Shown: positions 14,522 through 21,451, numbered from the stretch's first letter. The stretch is 22,973 bases of DNA from an uncultured Candidatus Saccharibacteria bacterium (GCA_938017675.1 CALIJB010000018.1:1-22973); one strand, 5' to 3'. Notes: generated by a model not told the origin, from the sequence alone. Translations and numbers: made by a program.

Positions 14522-16963
14522 GTGGAGGGTAATTGCGAGCAACTTGGGTTGAGAATACGACGCAAACGGACGGTTTTAGTATATATTGCGGTTGGTTTTT
14601 TGGTGCTAGTTGTCGGTGTAGTTGTTATGGCGCGATGGCTAGCTCGTTCGACTGAGGCGCTAATGCCGGCGGTGCCCTCGGGGCGTGTAAAAGTTGAACA
14701 AGCGAATTATCGATTGTATCAGTCGTCAAGTACACTAGCGCCTGGCACTCCGTTGGCGGCTGGCAATACAGCAGCAAGACTACCGCAGGCTGGCGCTAGC
14801 TTTCGTGTGCGAGTTGGTATGGAGAATAAAGAGAGGTTCATGTCTGCTAAGCAATCATCGGCTGGTTTTTATCATAGCTGTGCTATCGTTTTGAATGATA
14901 AAGCGTACTGTTGGGGCAGTAATAATAATGGTCAGCTAGGTAACGGCTCGACTACTAGCTCTAGAGTTCCTGTCGCAGTAAATATGTCTGGCGTATTAGC
15001 TGGGAAGACGATTAAACAGATCTCAGTGGGGGAATATCACACGTGTGCCGTTGCGTCTGATGATAAAGCGTACTGTTGGGGCAGTAATAATAATGGTCAG
15101 CTAGGTAACGGCTCGACTACTAGCTCTAGAGTTCCTGTCGCAGTAAATATGTCTGGCGTATTAGCTGGGAAGACGATTAAACAGATCTCAGTCGAGTTTT
15201 CGACTAATTGTGTTGTCGCGTCCGACAACAAAACATACTGTTGGGGTGGTAATAGTAATGGCCAACTTGGTAATGATTCGCTGACTAACTCTAATATTCC
15301 TGTTGCGGTTAATACATCTGGTGTGCTGGCTGGTAAAACAATAAAACAGGTAAATACTGGCGGTTTTCACACATGTGCTTTGGCTATTAGTAGCAAGATG
15401 TACTGTTGGGGGCTTAACGTTAATGGCCGGCTTGGTAGCAGTTTGACTTCGGTATTGTCTAAGGTGCCCGTCGCAGTAAATATGTCCGGCCTATTGGCAG
15501 GTAAAATTATTAAACAAATGTCAGTTGGATACTCTAGTAATTGTGTTGTCGCATCGGACAATAAAGTGTATTGTTGGGGCGGCAACAATAATGGTCAGCT
15601 AGGCAACGGCTCGACTGCCAATTCTAGGGTCCCCGTTGCAGTAAATATGTCTGGAGTATTAGCTGGGAAGACGATTAAACAGATCTCAGCGGGAGGTGAT
15701 CACAGTTGCGTTATAGCTTCCGACGATAAGCTGTATTGCTGGGGATTTAACAGTAATGGTGAACTTGGTAACAACTCTAGTGTTAGTTCTAGTGTTCCTG
15801 TTGCGGTTAATACTGACGGTGTTCTTGCTGGTAAGGTTATTAAACAAATGTCGGCAGGGTTTTCAAATACTTGTGCTGTAGATTCTGGCTATGGTATATA
15901 CTGCTGGGGCTATAACAGTAATGGTCAGCTAGGCAATAACTCAACAAATAATTCTCGAGTTCCTACCTATGTCTACGTTCCCAAAGAAAACACCACCATT
16001 GCCGCTAACGCCGTGAAGCTCCGTGCTCAGTACGCTAAAAAGACTGCGGCGACGTGCCAGGCGGTGGCAGCGGGTTGGCAGGATGTGACCAATAACTCGG
16101 CTTTGGCGTACTCGGCAGCTGGTCCGAACAATGGGACAGCGATTGCGGCGATGGCTAATAATCCAGGTTTGCCGCCAACTAGTGTTGGTCACAGCTATCA
16201 ATCAATAGTCCGCCCAGGTAGCGATACGCAACTGACTTTCACGAACAATCGTGATATTAATTCTGGTGAGACGGGCCTGTGGGATTTAGCATTGACTGAT
16301 AATGGCTTGGAACGTAATACGAATTATTGTGTTCGCTTGGCGGCTGATACGACGGCGGCGCCAGGGACGAGTATTGATACCTATTCGCATTATCCGGAGT
16401 TTAAGACTGCTGACGGTTCGCTGGATATTCGATTTGCAGACGCTACTAATGCCACATTAACTAACCCGACGACTGTATTTTCAGTAGCAATGACCAGTAA
16501 AACGGTGAGTACTAAGACTGCGAAGTTGTCTAATAATTCTTCACAGCAGCTTGAGGTGGCAAATAGCTTATCGACGACAGGTTGGAGTGTTTCATTGGCG
16601 GCAACTGGCGGTTCGACAGCTAAATGGACGCAGGCTGGCGGTACGGCAAACTATGACTTTAATAATAGTAACGCCAATCGAGGACAGTTGTCGGTTGATT
16701 TATCGTCAAGCGTGTTTACGGCGTCTGGTTCGACGCCACTAGGACAGGCCTGTACGACGGCTGGCTTATCGTATGGTGCGGGCGGCGCGTTTGTAGCTGG
16801 CACGGCGTCGGCTAACGCGATTACGCTGGCGACCGCCTCAAGCAGCAGTGGTTTGACCTGCCTGTTTAAATTGCAGGATATTTCCTTGAAACAGACGATT
16901 CCTGCATATCAGAAACCAGGCACGTATACGCTGCCAGTAACTGTAACGGTGGTAGCGCAATGA
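14522..16963 (+). CDS. surface protein: seven-repeat RCC1 propeller plus CPR-type domain and WxL-like C-terminus
   Basis: The 813-residue exported protein starts at GTG 14522. A basic N-terminus and one hydrophobic helix (about 17-42) act as signal anchor. Residues ~113-486 contain seven RCC1-like repeats of ~55 residues. Each carries an xC(A/V) and a YCWGxNxNG(Q/R/E)LG motif, enough for a complete seven-bladed propeller with one cysteine pair per blade. Residues ~488-640 resemble a domain common in CPR surface proteins (TCQAVAAGWQDV ... GLWDLALTDNG ... NYCVRLA ... YPEF). The last ~165 residues match the C-terminus of the secreted protein at 17818: GWSVSL at 687-692, KWTQ, GQLSV, and PAYQKPGTYTLPVTVTV. 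I read this as a WxL-like cell-wall-binding domain whose second Trp is lost. The stop overlaps the next start (ATGA). Confidence 0.88.
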   Translation: MEGNCEQLGLRIRRKRTVLVYIAVGFLVLVVGVVVMARWLARSTEALMPAVPSGRVKVEQANYRLYQSSSTLAPGTPLAAGNTAARLPQAGASFRVRVGMENKERFMSAKQSSAGFYHSCAIVLNDKAYCWGSNNNGQLGNGSTTSSRVPVAVNMSGVLAGKTIKQISVGEYHTCAVASDDKAYCWGSNNNGQLGNGSTTSSRVPVAVNMSGVLAGKTIKQISVEFSTNCVVASDNKTYCWGGNSNGQLGNDSLTNSNIPVAVNTSGVLAGKTIKQVNTGGFHTCALAISSKMYCWGLNVNGRLGSSLTSVLSKVPVAVNMSGLLAGKIIKQMSVGYSSNCVVASDNKVYCWGGNNNGQLGNGSTANSRVPVAVNMSGVLAGKTIKQISAGGDHSCVIASDDKLYCWGFNSNGELGNNSSVSSSVPVAVNTDGVLAGKVIKQMSAGFSNTCAVDSGYGIYCWGYNSNGQLGNNSTNNSRVPTYVYVPKENTTIAANAVKLRAQYAKKTAATCQAVAAGWQDVTNNSALAYSAAGPNNGTAIAAMANNPGLPPTSVGHSYQSIVRPGSDTQLTFTNNRDINSGETGLWDLALTDNGLERNTNYCVRLAADTTAAPGTSIDTYSHYPEFKTADGSLDIRFADATNATLTNPTTVFSVAMTSKTVSTKTAKLSNNSSQQLEVANSLSTTGWSVSLAATGGSTAKWTQAGGTANYDFNNSNANRGQLSVDLSSSVFTASGSTPLGQACTTAGLSYGAGGAFVAGTASANAITLATASSSSGLTCLFKLQDISLKQTIPAYQKPGTYTLPVTVTVVAQ
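14895..15192 (+). repeat. two identical 133-bp copies inside the RCC1 region
   Basis: Bases 14895-15027 and 15060-15192 are identical over all 133 positions, at a spacing of 165 bp (exactly one 55-residue blade). They cover the YCWG core of blades 1 and 2. The ~34 bp at the end of the unit recur unchanged in blade 5 (ending near 15689), while other blades have diverged at both DNA and protein level. This indicates recent duplication or gene conversion between blades. Confidence 0.92.
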
Positions 16964-17721
16964 TAGGGATGAATAATAAGACGAGGATTGTTGCGGCAAA
17001 TGCTGTATTTATAACAACAATAGTTGGGGTAATTTTTAACAGTGAGGTTACCCAGGCAATGACCTCGGCAGACTCGACGTTTTCACAGGTGATTCGCGAA
17101 TTGGATTGCTCGCATACAACTTACAGAAAGGCAGTGGGTCAAGTGAATGATGCGGAGTGCGACGTCTTTGCGCCGAAATACGATCATTCGGTAATAAAGG
17201 ATAATGGTTATCCGGTGATTTACGGCGTATATGATGCGGTACACACGGTTATTAATCCGATGACTGGAGTTCATCGGTTGGCAATTGAGCTGGCTGGCCG
17301 GACGTTTGTTTTGGGTGTTGATCCGGAATTGACGGTTAATGGCAATGCTTGGATACTTGATTTGTCTAAATGGTCAAAGATGCATCCTGGCGATACGACA
17401 CTCGTACTTGAACATGGTAAGACTTATTTTGGTGATATCACTTCCTCGACGCAGGCCTATGGATCAGCTCTGCATATTAACCATGCGACACTTTTTGCAA
17501 TTACTATTCCGCCGAGAATCTTGCCGCCGATACCACCAGTAATTCCATCATCACCAGCAGCTCCAGGCGTTTCGGCAGTCATTAAAGATGTAAAGTCTAG
17601 TAAAAAGTTGGCTAATACTGGCGTAAATATGTGGTTTATAGTGATAGCCGCGTCGGGAATGATTATTATTGCGTTCATACTGCTGATACGTAACAGACGA
17701 GGAGGTAGTCATGAACCGTAG
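16960..17721 (+). CDS. secreted protein with LANTG sortase-type cell-wall sorting signal
   Basis: This 253-residue protein has a hydrophobic signal peptide near residues 8-30 and a ~170-residue extracellular region with two cysteines (LDCSH and AECDVF). A Pro-rich spacer (~187-200) leads to the C-terminal sorting signal: LANTG at 217-221, a hydrophobic helix, and the tail RNRRGGSHEP. LAXTG is the motif used by class E sortases, best known from Actinobacteria, so covalent anchoring or sortase processing is likely. No sortase gene is in the window. The start ATG overlaps the stop of the RCC1 gene; ATG 16969 is an alternative start. The middle region shows no fold I recognise. Confidence 0.82.
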   Translation: MIGMNNKTRIVAANAVFITTIVGVIFNSEVTQAMTSADSTFSQVIRELDCSHTTYRKAVGQVNDAECDVFAPKYDHSVIKDNGYPVIYGVYDAVHTVINPMTGVHRLAIELAGRTFVLGVDPELTVNGNAWILDLSKWSKMHPGDTTLVLEHGKTYFGDITSSTQAYGSALHINHATLFAITIPPRILPPIPPVIPSSPAAPGVSAVIKDVKSSKKLANTGVNMWFIVIAASGMIIIAFILLIRNRRGGSHEP

Positions 17722-17817
17722 GAAATTAGCGGATGTTCGGAGGTGCGAAGGAGGGTAGATAGTAGCACTGTAATGGACAACGAAGTAACGAAAATAATGT
17801 AAAAGAAAGGATACGAT

Positions 17818-18447
17818 ATGAAAAAACTAATAGCAAACGTAGCTTTGGCGGTCGGTGTAGCTGGCGTAGTCGGTTTGGCGGGCACAGCGGTGTACGCGGC
17901 GACTACAGCGACGTCAGAATTGAGCCAGACGATTAATGCTGGCGTGTTCAGTACCGACATTCGTGATACCGGCGATAGCGTAGTGACAAATCCAACATTT
18001 GCCATGAATGCGACTACGGCGTCGACTTCTGCCCAGACGACGACTGGTACATTTGGCGCTAACGATAAGCGCATTGCCGTCGATAACCCTGGCGGCGCTA
18101 ATAATGGCTGGACGCTGACATTGAATGCGACAACTCCTGGTACGGGAAAATGGACGAGCGGCAGCAACACATACCAGTACAACGGTAATGCTACGACTGG
18201 ACAGTTGACGGTTAATCCGGCTGCTGGAACGCTGACATCAATGATCGGTGCTTCCACGGGCATCACGTTAGGTTCGCAAGCAGCATTTTCCGGCACTTCT
18301 CCAGTAACGTTGATCAGCGCGGCGGCTGGTTCCGACGATGTTTGGCGCGGTTATGTGACGGGTGTCGGCTTGAGCCAGGCTATTCCAGCTGGCCAAGCAG
18401 CAGGTACCTATACTTTGCCGATGACTCAAACTGTGGCCGCTATCTAG
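17818..18447 (+). CDS. secreted WxL-like surface protein
   Basis: The 209-residue protein starts after a good GAAAGGA Shine-Dalgarno sequence. A classical signal peptide (MKKLIANVALAVGVAGVVGL...) ends at AYA before ATTATS. The mature part is Thr/Ser/Ala/Gly-rich and has no cysteine. It carries NNGWTLTLNAT (WTL at 98-100), matching the first WxL motif, then KWTSG, GQLTVNP, and a C-terminal LSQAIPAGQAAGTYTLPMTQTV. The last block corresponds to the end of WxL domains (AGTY-x-x-x-x-x-W-x-L), but with Gln in place of Trp. The same set of blocks ends the RCC1 protein, so the two share a domain. In Gram-positive bacteria WxL domains bind peptidoglycan and a DUF916-type partner, and such a partner is encoded next. 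Confidence 0.8.
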   Translation: MKKLIANVALAVGVAGVVGLAGTAVYAATTATSELSQTINAGVFSTDIRDTGDSVVTNPTFAMNATTASTSAQTTTGTFGANDKRIAVDNPGGANNGWTLTLNATTPGTGKWTSGSNTYQYNGNATTGQLTVNPAAGTLTSMIGASTGITLGSQAAFSGTSPVTLISAAAGSDDVWRGYVTGVGLSQAIPAGQAAGTYTLPMTQTVAAI

Positions 18448-18467
18448 GGTCTGGCGCAGTTATATTT

Positions 18468-18507
18468 AGTGAAAATCGGGCGTTCTTTTGGGCGTCTGAT
18501 TTTCATT
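18468..18507 (+). terminator. Rho-independent terminator after the WxL-like gene
   Basis: Bases 18470-18485 and 18490-18505 pair along all 16 positions (several G-U) around a TTTT loop, and two more pairs extend the base. The arms begin TGAAAATC and end GATTTTCA. The following TTTAT is a short T-tract. It separates the WxL-like gene from the DUF916-like gene, which has its own promoter. Confidence 0.7.
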
Positions 18508-18572
18508 TATGCGGATTGTTTAGTTTTTGGAAGTATCAGTGGGTGTTGGTATAGTCATGAGCGTCTTGGCTT

Positions 18573-18580
18573 GCTATAAT
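18573..18580 (+). promoter_or_regulatory. promoter of the DUF916-like gene (extended -10)
   Basis: TATAAT at 18575-18580 is preceded by TGC (an extended -10) and ends 7 nt before the ATG at 18588. No clear -35 lies at standard spacing; TTGGTA at 18546 is too far away. There is no Shine-Dalgarno sequence, so the mRNA is probably leaderless. Confidence 0.55.
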
Positions 18581-18587
18581 AAACTAT

Positions 18588-19580
18588 ATGATTTTAATGA
18601 GGAGAATACGGGGTATAGTTTCATGCTGGCGCAGGTTAGCGGTAATGGCGGTTGCGGCAGGTGTTTTATGGCCGTCGTCGGTTCTGGCGGCAGGGATTGG
18701 TAGTCGCCCGGCGAATCCTGATCCGAACAACCCGCGGACGCAGTCGATTTTTATTTATCAATTGAATCGCGGCGCGAGTAAATCTGATCAGCTGACAATT
18801 ACTAATGGTTCGACCGAGCAAGCGAATATCGAGGTGTATGCCGTCGATGGCACGGTCACGGCGACTGGCGATATGACGTGCAAGCAGCAGGTCGAGGAAA
18901 AGAAAGATGCTGGCAATTGGGTAAAACTAGCAAAAAGCGAGGTGGCATTGGCACCTGGCACATCGACAAACGTTGACTTTGCAGTTACCGTGCCTGATAA
19001 GGCTGACGTCGGCGAGCATAACGCCTGTTTGGTGATCCAGCGCAAAGCCGATCCAGCCGCTGCTAAGAAAGGCGGTATCCAGCTGCAAACGCGCCAAGCG
19101 GTGCGTATGGCGATTACTATCCCTGGCAATATTCACCGTGATGTGACAGTTGATAAATTCGCCGTCGATAATAACGGCAAGCAACTATATAATGTTGCTA
19201 TCAAAAATTCTGGCAACGTTTCGGCTGATGTTGATGTCAAGTTAGTAGTCAGGGATATGCTGGGTAATGTTGTTTATCGAAATGGCGGCGAGTATGCAGC
19301 AATTGCCGAGCAAATCCGCCAGTTCCGCTACGAAAGCAAACTGCAGCCATTCTGGGGCGGTAAATATCGCGCTGAACTTTCAATAGCCTATAATAAAAAG
19401 GCCGGCGAATGGGGTGTTAGTAAAAATTCGGCTGATTTAACGACGAAAAAGGTTGAACCGATAGAGTTATTTTTCTGGCCGACACCTGGTGCTTGGGCGA
19501 TCATCGTTGGAGCGATTGCCGTAACTATTGCGGCGATTTGGCGGGTGATTGTCCTCGTGAAAAAGCGCCGGAAGCGATAA
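18588..19580 (+). CDS. DUF916-like (WxL-interacting) membrane-anchored surface protein
   Basis: The 330-residue protein has an N-terminal signal peptide (basic MILMRRIRG..., hydrophobic core, cleavage near VLAAG). An extracellular region of ~265 residues with alternating beta strands follows. A single C-terminal transmembrane helix (about 302-324) ends in KKRRKR. The start of the mature part (IYQLNRGASKSDQLTITNGSTEQANIEVYAVDG) and the VALAPGTSTNVDFAVTVPDKADVGEH block fit the Ig-like folds of DUF916/WxIP proteins. Those are the membrane-anchored partners of WxL proteins in csc loci. Two cysteines (DMTCK, NACLV) may form a disulfide. Its position after two WxL-like proteins and an LANTG protein supports the assignment, but the family call is by pattern and context only. 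Confidence 0.75.
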   Translation: MILMRRIRGIVSCWRRLAVMAVAAGVLWPSSVLAAGIGSRPANPDPNNPRTQSIFIYQLNRGASKSDQLTITNGSTEQANIEVYAVDGTVTATGDMTCKQQVEEKKDAGNWVKLAKSEVALAPGTSTNVDFAVTVPDKADVGEHNACLVIQRKADPAAAKKGGIQLQTRQAVRMAITIPGNIHRDVTVDKFAVDNNGKQLYNVAIKNSGNVSADVDVKLVVRDMLGNVVYRNGGEYAAIAEQIRQFRYESKLQPFWGGKYRAELSIAYNKKAGEWGVSKNSADLTTKKVEPIELFFWPTPGAWAIIVGAIAVTIAAIWRVIVLVKKRRKR

Positions 19581-19581
19581 T

Positions 19582-19609
19582 TTGCTAGCCGCGATTGATA
19601 TGTCATAAT
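19582..19609 (+). promoter_or_regulatory. promoter of the LiaF-like gene
   Basis: TTGCTA (19582-19587), 16 bp, then CATAAT (19604-19609) preceded by TGT. The -10 ends 6 nt before ATG 19616 and there is no Shine-Dalgarno sequence. This supports ATG 19616 over the upstream in-frame codon at 19595, which lies before the -10. Confidence 0.5.
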
Positions 19610-19615
19610 AGTTGT

Positions 19616-20299
19616 ATGAAGAAAAATTTTCTTGTTAGAGCGTTCTTTGGCGTTACCATTGCGGCGTTCGGCGGGATTTTGCTACTGAAGAATCTCGAAA
19701 TTATTAACTTTGATAGCTGGCACGTATTTTGGGGAACAGTTTGGGCGGCCGGTCTGATTTTGGCTGGTCTGATGACGATATTCAGTTCTCGCAGGGCCTC
19801 GCTGCGGGTGTGGGGATTACTACTGATGACTATCGGTGTGTCCATTGGCTTGGGTGCTTATGGTGTAATTAATATTAGCGTTTGGAAAATATTTTGGCCG
19901 GTGATGTTGATTGCTATCGGCTTGATGGTAAGTGTCGGCTCAGGCGGCCACAAGCGGTCTAAAAAATCGGCTGCCGATGGTAGCGGTAATGAAAAAGTTG
20001 CAATTTTTTACGGTGAAGAGTCGCGAGTGAAGGGCGATTATACTGGCGGTTCGGCAACGGCTATATTCGGCGGCGTAGATTTGGATTTGCGCCAGGCGAA
20101 GATTAAGGACGGTGCGGTCATTGACATCTTTACGTTTTGCGGCGGCGTTAGCATCAATATGCCAGACGATGTGATTGTCAAAAACGAAGTTCGTGGCGTT
20201 TTGGGCGGCAGCGAGGATAAAACAGTATCCAAATCTTCCGCTAAAAAGACAATTATACTGCGCGGCGAGTGCGTTTTGGGTGGTTTGGAAGTAAAATAA
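19616..20299 (+). CDS. LiaF-like membrane protein (cell-envelope stress type)
   Basis: The 227-residue protein has four hydrophobic segments in the first ~110 residues (FGVTIAAFGGILLLKNL, FWGTVWAAGLILAGLMTIF, VWGLLLMTIGVSIGLGAYGV, IFWPVMLIAIGLMVSV). A Ser/Lys-rich linker and a cytoplasmic beta-rich C-terminal domain follow, with repeating motifs (ATAIFGGVDLDLRQAKI, VIDIFTFCGGVSINMPDDV, VLGGSED). This is the plan of LiaF and related 'cell wall-active antibiotics response' proteins, which in Firmicutes restrain the LiaRS two-component system. No LiaR or LiaS is in the window. A hairpin terminator follows 24 bp after the stop. Confidence 0.85.
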   Translation: MKKNFLVRAFFGVTIAAFGGILLLKNLEIINFDSWHVFWGTVWAAGLILAGLMTIFSSRRASLRVWGLLLMTIGVSIGLGAYGVINISVWKIFWPVMLIAIGLMVSVGSGGHKRSKKSAADGSGNEKVAIFYGEESRVKGDYTGGSATAIFGGVDLDLRQAKIKDGAVIDIFTFCGGVSINMPDDVIVKNEVRGVLGGSEDKTVSKSSAKKTIILRGECVLGGLEVK

Positions 20300-20323
20300 T
20301 TTAGTTTGGATTGGCTCGAGATA

Positions 20324-20371
20324 ACGCTATATCTGGTGTACCTACGCTAGATATAGCGTATTTTAATTTTA
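20324..20371 (+). terminator. Rho-independent terminator after the LiaF-like gene
   Basis: A perfect 11-bp inverted repeat (ACGCTATATCT at 20324-20334, AGATATAGCGT at 20349-20359) encloses a 14-nt loop. It is followed by an A/T-rich tract with T-runs (ATTTTAATTTT). It insulates the T-box/ileS operon from upstream transcription. Confidence 0.75.
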
Positions 20372-20377
20372 TGTAGT

Positions 20378-20626
20378 AGAATGTGAGTAGGGCGTTTTTG
20401 CGTGTGCTGGCTGTTGTGGCGGTGCGGCAAAATGAGCGGCTATCAACCGCGAAGTCTGCGGGAAGAAATCGGCGTGTTCTGAATCAGCTGAAATTAGACC
20501 CCGCCGTGAGCTTGCGTAAATAGCATAAGAAAGAGCTAAAAGAATCACTTCTTTTGGAATCGAGATGGTACCGTCCGTTTGAAACACCTCCAGCGGATTC
20601 TCGAAGTCAGAAGAGGTGATTTTTTT
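20378..20626 (+). ncRNA. T-box leader, predicted tRNA-Ile sensing (specifier AUC)
   Basis: The antiterminator is textbook: helix A1 TCGAGA (20560-20565)/TCTCGA (20599-20604), the 7-nt bulge TGGTACC (20566-20572) that pairs with a tRNA NCCA end, and helix A2 GTCCG (20573-20577)/CGGAT (20594-20598). The bulge U at 20569 fits an A discriminator base, as in tRNA-Ile. For stem I, AGAATGTG (20378-20385) pairs with CGTGTTCT (20473-20480), including G-U pairs. Above this base lie AGTA (20386-20389) and GAA (20465-20467), as in the T-box loop-E motif, and then ATC (20468-20470), an Ile codon, as specifier. A weak -10 (TAGAAT) at 20377-20382 overlaps the 5' end. The upper part of stem I and stems II/III were not resolved. 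The operon it heads contains ileS, in agreement with AUC. Confidence 0.85.
20585..20626 (+). terminator. T-box terminator, alternative to the antiterminator
   Basis: CACCTC (20585-20590) pairs with GAGGTG (20613-20618), with a small inner helix GATT/AGTC-type around 20596-20608, followed by an A and a run of seven T (20620-20626). Formation would take up the 3' strands of A1 and A2 (20594-20604), so terminator and antiterminator are mutually exclusive. Uncharged tRNA-Ile would favour read-through into the GNAT/ileS operon. Confidence 0.7.
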
Positions 20627-20643
20627 GAAAGGAAATAATACTA

Positions 20644-21228
20644 GTGCCAGCTAGCAAACAAGAGTTGCTTAAAGATACCAACGGCGAATGCTCGCTTAAT
20701 CCTAATAAGTATACGCCTGTTATTGAGGTAGTGTCGCCCGGCAGCAGCTCATTTACTCGCCTTAAAAAGGAGATGTATATCTCTGATGATTATGAGGCGG
20801 AGCTGCGCGATCTAAGTAAACAGAAAAAGGCAGTGGTGTTAGCGGTAGAGGCGGGTGGACGCTATGTCGGCCGGGTGACCTTGCGGCATGATTGGGGCGA
20901 TGAAACCTCTATCATTGAAAAGGATTTTCCGGGTTTACCGCAAATCAATGCGCTGGAGATTGATGAGGATTGTCGGCGTCGGGGCTTGGCGACTATGCTC
21001 GTTATGGCAGCAGAAAATGAGGCCCGCCGCCAAGGCTTTTCTATGATTGGACTGGGCGTTGAAATTTCAAATGAACCAGCGAAAAAACTATACGAGAAAC
21101 TAGGTTATAGTTATCAGCAGGTAGGCGGTAGCGATACATATGACTTTCTCTTCGGCAAACCCAACCCACAGGTATATAAGCTACGATTAATGACAAAATC
21201 GTTGCGAACAGAGGCGAATCATGACTAA
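20644..21228 (+). CDS. GNAT family N-acetyltransferase
   Basis: The 194-residue protein starts at GTG 20644 with Shine-Dalgarno GAAAGGA just upstream. The core GNAT motifs are clear: strand INALEIDEDC (101-110), the acetyl-CoA pyrophosphate loop RRRGLA (111-116), helix TMLVMAAENEARRQG, strand MIGLGVEI, then NEPAKKLYEKLGYSY (143-157). The first ~60 residues are less typical. The substrate cannot be deduced. The gene is the first in the T-box operon, so its expression should follow tRNA-Ile charging. Its stop overlaps the start of the broken inositol-phosphatase gene by 8 bp. Confidence 0.88.
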   Translation: MPASKQELLKDTNGECSLNPNKYTPVIEVVSPGSSSFTRLKKEMYISDDYEAELRDLSKQKKAVVLAVEAGGRYVGRVTLRHDWGDETSIIEKDFPGLPQINALEIDEDCRRRGLATMLVMAAENEARRQGFSMIGLGVEISNEPAKKLYEKLGYSYQQVGGSDTYDFLFGKPNPQVYKLRLMTKSLRTEANHD

Positions 21229-21390
21229 TCGGCAGCAAGAATGGCTAGATTTTGCGAAAAGCGTGGCGCTGGAGGCGGGCGATATTATGCGAAAGTATTT
21301 TGGCAAAAAACCAGACGTTCATCTCAAAGCAAACAATACAATCGTGACTGTTGCGATGAGGAAACTAATAGAATGATGAACAGTGAATAG
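21221..21390 (+). pseudogene. inositol monophosphatase family fragment, frameshifted and truncated
   Basis: From ATG 21221 the frame encodes 51 residues. They match the N-terminus of inositol-monophosphatase-like proteins: WLDFAKSVALEAGDIMRKYFG, then VHLKANNTIVTVA. The frame then runs into MRKLIE and a TGA at 21374. Adding one base near 21353-21356 restores the expected continuation DEETNRMMNSE (family pattern NTxVTxAD...N), which soon meets a TAG at 21388. The catalytic domain (GEE, DPIDGT and the later Asp) is missing completely. The upstream part uses ordinary codons and overlaps the GNAT stop, so an intact operon gene was probably lost here. Confidence 0.8.
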
Positions 21391-21451
21391 GAAAGCTTGA
21401 TTAATAATTTAAAGAAAGCAGTGAATATAAGGTAAATAAGGAGAAAGTGTA

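Noticed and set aside
17711..17758. 15-codon ORF after the LANTG gene
   Set aside because: It overlaps the previous stop, has no matching family, and is short enough to occur by chance.
17722..17817. Promoter in the gap before the secreted WxL-like gene
   Set aside because: TGGACA and TAATGT are only 15 bp apart and the -10 is poor; read-through from the upstream genes is an equally good explanation.
17709..18296. 195-codon open frame on the minus strand opposite the WxL-like gene
   Set aside because: It mirrors the codon pattern of the plus-strand gene, which has a clear signal peptide, Shine-Dalgarno sequence and WxL-like blocks. The minus-strand product has low-complexity Val/Pro composition and no start signal.
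19595..19615. Upstream start for the LiaF-like gene
   Set aside because: The -10 box (19604-19609) lies downstream of that codon, and MKKNFLVRAFFG from ATG 19616 is a natural membrane-protein start.
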